From the NCBI RefSeq assembly GCF_023650515.1, contig NZ_CP096016.1:2730001-2794000 (forward strand): a DNA stretch of 64,000 nt, written 5' to 3'. Position 1 is the first letter of the stretch. Each line of letters begins with the position of its first letter. The stretch is from Alkalimarinus coralli (lineage in GTDB: Bacteria; Pseudomonadota; Gammaproteobacteria; Pseudomonadales; Oleiphilaceae). Positions 60,507 through 64,000 of this stretch are shown here, one piece after another. The position numbers and the translations under genes were made by a program. The notes beneath the pieces are model-generated. The model did no database searches. It had not been told where the DNA came from and was given only the letters and a program-made list of their open reading frames with translations.

Positions 60507-61538
60507 CTACCACTTAGCGTAGTGATCCTCCATAAAGCCTGGGATATTATCCAGCTCTACTTTCTCGCCCTTGGCATCAATCATCCAACCACTAAAGTGG
60601 CCAAACATCTGTTTAAAGTTAGACGCGAGAATAATCGCATCAATCTTTTCCTCACGCTTTCCAAGAGGCTGAAAAGTCAGTTCCAGTAGTCCATCCGTTG
60701 TTTTAACTCGCCACTGTTTTTCCGGCTGATAACGATCAAACTCAAAAACAGCCATATTAAGCTTGGTCAAAACCCCATCAATCCATAAGCAGTTTTCAGT
60801 AACGCCTGTTTCATTAACGCCGGCAGCAAGGTTAAGCCCTACCCGCCGACCATCTTTCAATAAACCTGAAAAACACGCCCAGTTCCAGGCGGTTTCTCTG
60901 CGCATGAAACCGCAACTCCAGTCTGTACTTGCTGATGAACGCTGAGATGTCAGCACGTAGCTACGTCCATTCAATTCAATACTTCCTTCAGCTGCGAGTC
61001 CCGCTGTTTTTTGAGTGAAAACCCAGCCGTTATAGCCTGCTTTTGAACAAATTCTCAATGGTGAGAAATCTGCGGGCTGAAAAACCGTTACATCCATTGA
61101 AACATCGCACCCCAGGCTAACGTTCAAATACCGCTCACTTCCGTCTGCATTGGTGGTTATTTCAACACTATCTCCGAACTGCTTAAAACGACTGTGGCCA
61201 GTATCAGGCTTTTCTTCAATGTTAGTAGCCACTGCCAGAGGCTGCAGCAAGCTCTTTTCAAATAACTCGCCTGTTTTTAGGTCATAAACATAAACAAATA
61301 CATTGCTAATCAGCTTTAGATCAACAATCGCGATGCCAGCGATAATCTCTTCGTTCATTAACCCAACAAACTGAAACTGATTAAACGCCATTCGCTTACG
61401 GATACCTTTCACAGGTTTATCCATCGGTGTGCGAAAATCAAAGTCTTGATAGTTCACCTCAGATACAGGCTGTGATATTTCGCCAAATACCGGGCTCGCG
61501 TTATCCTGCACCAATTTCATACTTTCAAGCTCTTTCAT
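60507..61538 (-). CDS. DUF2804 family protein
   Basis: A protein of about 343 residues with the DUF2804 pattern: FNQFQFVGLMNEEIIAGIAIVDLKL, FVYVYDLKTGELFEKSLL, SCGFMRRETAWNWACFSG and VGLNLAAGVNETGVTEN. It seems cytosolic, with no signal peptide or membrane span. Function of the family is unknown; some members are predicted to act on lipids or sugars. The frame opens with GTG at 61553, and ATG at 61538 has AGAAGG upstream and is preferred. Divergent from a START-domain gene across a 21-bp repeat array. Confidence 0.8.
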   Translation of the reverse strand: MKELESMKLVQDNASPVFGEISQPVSEVNYQDFDFRTPMDKPVKGIRKRMAFNQFQFVGLMNEEIIAGIAIVDLKLISNVFVYVYDLKTGELFEKSLLQPLAVATNIEEKPDTGHSRFKQFGDSVEITTNADGSERYLNVSLGCDVSMDVTVFQPADFSPLRICSKAGYNGWVFTQKTAGLAAEGSIELNGRSYVLTSQRSSASTDWSCGFMRRETAWNWACFSGLLKDGRRVGLNLAAGVNETGVTENCLWIDGVLTKLNMAVFEFDRYQPEKQWRVKTTDGLLELTFQPLGKREEKIDAIILASNFKQMFGHFSGWMIDAKGEKVELDNIPGFMEDHYAKW

Positions 61539-61716
61539 ACGCCTTCTCTTCACTAAATCATGCTCATTTCAATTTAACTGCTCATCACGCGCCCGGAACA
61601 CCCTGTTTATTCGCACATTTTTACCAAAATGTATATGAATTATCATTTATAAACACAGACCAATGTTAGAATTCACCGGCTATCTATCTGTTAAATGGCT
61701 AAAAAGTGTCACATTT

Positions 61717-61842
61717 AACTGATATCGTGCTTTTATTAACGGATATAGTACTTTTACTAACTGATATAGTACTTTTATTAAAAAGGTATAGTACTTTCTT
61801 AAATCGATGTCGCGTTTTCTTTAATCGTCATCGTATTTTCAG
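61717..61842. repeat. Six-unit 21-bp tandem array between divergent genes
   Basis: Six adjoining units begin at 61717, 61738, 61759, 61780, 61801 and 61822, all exactly 21 bp. The best-conserved units read AACTGATATAGTACTTTTATT; units 1-4 differ at few positions and units 5-6 more. Each unit holds a TATAGTAC or related core. A 21-bp period equals two DNA turns, so the sites face one side of the helix. The array lies about 100-225 bp upstream of the START-domain gene. Confidence 0.9.
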
Positions 61843-61941
61843 AAAAAAACATACAGGCGCATTTTATATTCTAATTAGAGCTTTTATACTAAAAGCAGCT
61901 GTAAATGCCAAACCTAATTTCTTTACTAAAAAAGTTTAACT

Positions 61942-62655
61942 ATGACTCGCTCTTTTTTATCACTTGTTTCAGCTCTATTAATAACAACACTATTTTCTGC
62001 ACACGCAATCTCCGAAGAAATTCCAATGGATGCGCCTGACTGGGAAAAACAAACCGAAGAGGGGGATATTGTTATTTTCACCCGCCCTCACCCAGGCTCA
62101 AGCTTTAAGGCGTTTAAAGCAGTCACCGTGATTGATGCACCTCTTAGTAATGTCATGGCCGTAATGGCCAACCCCCTCTCATGTATGGAGTGGGTATTAG
62201 GCTGCACCGTCGCCAACTCATTTGATGAAACAAGTTTTAATGATCGTTACGCATACTCGGTCAACGATATGCCCTGGCCATTCAAAGACCGGGACTATGT
62301 GCTGCACATCAAAACAACCAGCGATCCGGCAAGCGGCAAAATTTTGATGCACATGAACGCAGCCAAAAACAAAAAAGAAATAAACGACGAGCTGGAGAGG
62401 GTCGACGTTGCACAAACGGTTTATACATTTGAAGCACTCAAAGAAAACAAAACAAAAATGGTCTGGCTGCAGCACACAGAACCTGGTGGAGTCTTGCCCG
62501 GCTGGCTGGTCAACTCCCTGATCGTTGATATCCCCGTCAAGTCACTTCAGCAGCTGGAAAAAGTTGCACAACAACCCAAGTATCAAGACGCGAATATTCT
62601 GTTTGACCAGCAAGGCATAATTAACGGTGTTGACTCCAAATTAACACGCCAGTAG
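61942..62655 (+). CDS. Secreted START/polyketide-cyclase-like lipid-binding protein
   Basis: A 237-residue protein with a signal peptide (about 1-24, SFLSLVSALLITTLFSAHAIS) and a START domain (about 30-225). Conserved START features are DWEKQTEEGDIVIFTRP, DAPLSNVMAVMANPLSCMEW and DRYAYSVNDMPWPFKDRDYV. Probably periplasmic, perhaps carrying lipids or sterol-like compounds. Such secreted START proteins occur in several marine and soil gammaproteobacteria. Neighbouring array may regulate it. Exact ligand unknown. Confidence 0.85.
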   Translation: MTRSFLSLVSALLITTLFSAHAISEEIPMDAPDWEKQTEEGDIVIFTRPHPGSSFKAFKAVTVIDAPLSNVMAVMANPLSCMEWVLGCTVANSFDETSFNDRYAYSVNDMPWPFKDRDYVLHIKTTSDPASGKILMHMNAAKNKKEINDELERVDVAQTVYTFEALKENKTKMVWLQHTEPGGVLPGWLVNSLIVDIPVKSLQQLEKVAQQPKYQDANILFDQQGIINGVDSKLTRQ

Positions 62656-62740
62656 GTCACCTAAGGCTGTGTTGCCACTTCTAAAATACAGGTTGCGGGG
62701 GTAAAATGCGTAAAACTGGAATAGTGAAAAGGAACCCGCA

Positions 62741-63205
62741 ATGACTCTTGTCGCGCGCGACATAATGACCCCCCATGTAAAATCCGTCCCTCAATCATGG
62801 ACCATGCAAAAATTCGCTAAATTCTTGTCAGATAACGAGATTAGCGGAAGCCCCGTGATTGATGATGAGGGTGAAGTAATCGGCATTGCCACGCTTAAGG
62901 ATATCGCAGATTTTCATTTGAATAACGTTTCAAGTGAACACGAAAAGAAGATGACCGACGAAGAGCTGAAAGAAGCTCGTCGCCTAAGGCAGTTTATTTT
63001 TGAAGAGATGATAAAAGTCCCCGTCGAGGTGCGCGACATCATGACGCCGATTGTATTCTCTGTGGAAGAAGATGCACCAATACCTGAAATCGCAGAAATA
63101 ATGATGGACGAACACCTGCACCGAATATTCGTTATTCATGCAGGTGAGGTCACCGGAATTATCACAACCTACGATCTGTTGAAAATAATCGCTGACGCTC
63201 AATAG
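62741..63205 (+). CDS. CBS-pair domain protein
   Basis: A 154-residue cytoplasmic protein of two CBS motifs (about 5-60 and 95-152): RDIMTPHVKSVPQSWTM with SGSPVIDDEGEVIGIATLKD, and RDIMTPIVFSVEEDAPI with GIITTYDLLKII. CBS pairs bind adenine nucleotides. No catalytic domain is fused. It lies 85 bp after the START gene and 66 bp before the TetR gene. Confidence 0.9.
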   Translation: MTLVARDIMTPHVKSVPQSWTMQKFAKFLSDNEISGSPVIDDEGEVIGIATLKDIADFHLNNVSSEHEKKMTDEELKEARRLRQFIFEEMIKVPVEVRDIMTPIVFSVEEDAPIPEIAEIMMDEHLHRIFVIHAGEVTGIITTYDLLKIIADAQ

Positions 63206-63271
63206 CTAAATTCTGTACAATACGGGCCTTCACTTCATTGCAGCTAAATTGATACAGGACGCAACACCGCC

Positions 63272-63940
63272 GTGAGATGCTTGACCCAACGACTCAGAGC
63301 CATTGACGACAACGAAAAAGCGGCTAGGCGGCAATCTATTTTAGACGCAGCAAAAGCACTGTATCTTGCCAATACAAGCGGCTTACCTTCAGTCATCAGT
63401 ATTGCCCGCAAGGCAGGACTTGCCAAAGGAACCGTCTATCTCTACTTCAAAACCAAGGAAGAGATATTCCTGGCGATGCTATCAGAAGATTATGAAACAC
63501 TGATGGTCGAAGTGATTAAACTGCTTGATGCTCCTGCATCCCCTGACGAATTAGTAGAGCAACTACTGAGCACACTGATTAACTTTCTTGATAACAACCC
63601 TCTATTCATGCCATTAGCCAGCATGGCAAGTCCGGTACTTGAGCAGAATGTCGATATCGAAATCGTGGGCGAATTCAAGCTTATGTTGATAGACAAGATC
63701 GACTTGATTGATGAGCTATTTATCAAAGCCTTTCCACAATTTCCAAAAGGCCAATGCGGGAGCCTGCTACTTCATACCAACGCCCTTATTTTAGGGTTAT
63801 GGCAGATGCAAAACTGGCCGGAGAAACTAAAACCATTGCAACAGCAGTACCCGTTCAATACGGTAATACCTGACTTCAAGAAAGACCTGGCGCTATCGTT
63901 AAAAAACCTCTGGAAAGGCGCACTCAGTAACCAAGCGTAA
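63272..63940 (+). CDS. TetR-family transcriptional regulator
   Basis: A 222-residue repressor-type protein. The N-terminal helix-turn-helix (about 15-62) contains SILDAAKALYLAN and IARKAGLAKGTVYLYFKTKEEIF, the TetR signature. The C-terminal domain is helical and ligand-binding, unrelated to a named subgroup by eye. The start is a GTG at 63272; a TTG at 63281 is an alternative. It may regulate genes nearby, such as the CBS or START genes, but there is no direct evidence. Confidence 0.9.
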   Translation: MRCLTQRLRAIDDNEKAARRQSILDAAKALYLANTSGLPSVISIARKAGLAKGTVYLYFKTKEEIFLAMLSEDYETLMVEVIKLLDAPASPDELVEQLLSTLINFLDNNPLFMPLASMASPVLEQNVDIEIVGEFKLMLIDKIDLIDELFIKAFPQFPKGQCGSLLLHTNALILGLWQMQNWPEKLKPLQQQYPFNTVIPDFKKDLALSLKNLWKGALSNQA

Positions 63941-64000
63941 CCTGGGTTCATCACAAAACACTTCCCTACTTATATATTTTTTGTAATTATTGCCACTGCA

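Noticed and set aside
61706-61939. Open frame of 77 codons over the 21-bp array, with a repeated LTDIVLL heptad, ending just before the START gene
   Set aside because: The 7-residue repeats follow directly from the 21-bp DNA period. The start is a GTG without a ribosome site, and composition is unlike the neighbouring genes. A regulatory array is the simpler reading.

Overview
The window looks like a stretch of chromosome from a marine-type gammaproteobacterium related to the Pseudomonas/Oceanospirillales/Marinobacter groups. This is inferred from gene content and order, since no rRNA or tRNA marker is present. The long block from purA (about 22.6 kb) to parC (about 56.6 kb) follows, as I remember it, the order of Pseudomonas aeruginosa PA4938-PA4964: purA, hisZ, a DUF2065 gene, hflC, hflK, hflX, hfq, miaA, mutL, amiB, tsaE, nnrE, queG, orn, rsgA, motB, motA, an HDOD gene, rhdA, psd, a PilZ-like gene, fimX, serB, parC. 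The main insertion is epmA / efp-epmB between psd and the PilZ-like gene. No phage, insertion sequence, CRISPR array, rRNA or tRNA was seen.

Layout. 1-653: the edge-truncated N-terminal part of a periplasmic solute-binding protein. 1.2-5.6 kb: an amino-acid ABC transporter (aotP, aotJ, aotQ, aotM) with astE at its end. 5.7-12.0 kb: the convergent arginine succinyltransferase operon astC-astA1-astA2-astD-astB. 12.3-17.9 kb: a decayed chemoreceptor, the AraC/GlxA-type ArgR, an FAD oxidoreductase of the L-2-hydroxyglutarate oxidase type, a short-chain dehydrogenase, an AraC-family remnant, and two small envelope-protein genes. 18.2-22.5 kb: srkA, a small membrane protein, an EamA transporter and the cmoA-cmoB pair. 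22.6-56.6 kb: the purA-parC block. 56.9-60.4 kb: dinB and the minCDE division-site operon. 60.5-63.9 kb: a DUF2804 protein, a START-domain secreted protein, a CBS-pair protein and a TetR regulator.

How the genes work together. The first 14 kb form an arginine/ornithine uptake and catabolism unit: import by Aot, AstA to AstE degradation to glutamate and succinate, and an ArgR that probably activates it. A site at 12128-12164 fits the P. aeruginosa ArgR tandem consensus (TGTCGC-N8-AA-N5, repeated) and sits just upstream of a -10 element for astC. The middle block is mostly housekeeping: tRNA modification (miaA, tsaE, queG, cmoAB), mismatch repair by a MutL with endonuclease motifs, RNA turnover (hfq, orn), EF-P activation, cell wall (amiB), flagellar stator (motAB) and a degenerate GGDEF-EAL protein of the FimX type.

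I did not find a clearly new multi-gene system. The unexplained signals are non-coding. They are a dispersed 140-163 bp palindromic repeat found three times, each copy at the 3' end of a gene, and a six-unit array with an exact 21-bp period between two divergent genes. Several short tandem duplications also lie on start or stop codons (25 bp x3 at astE, 18 bp x4 at the chemoreceptor stop, 19 bp x2 at motB).
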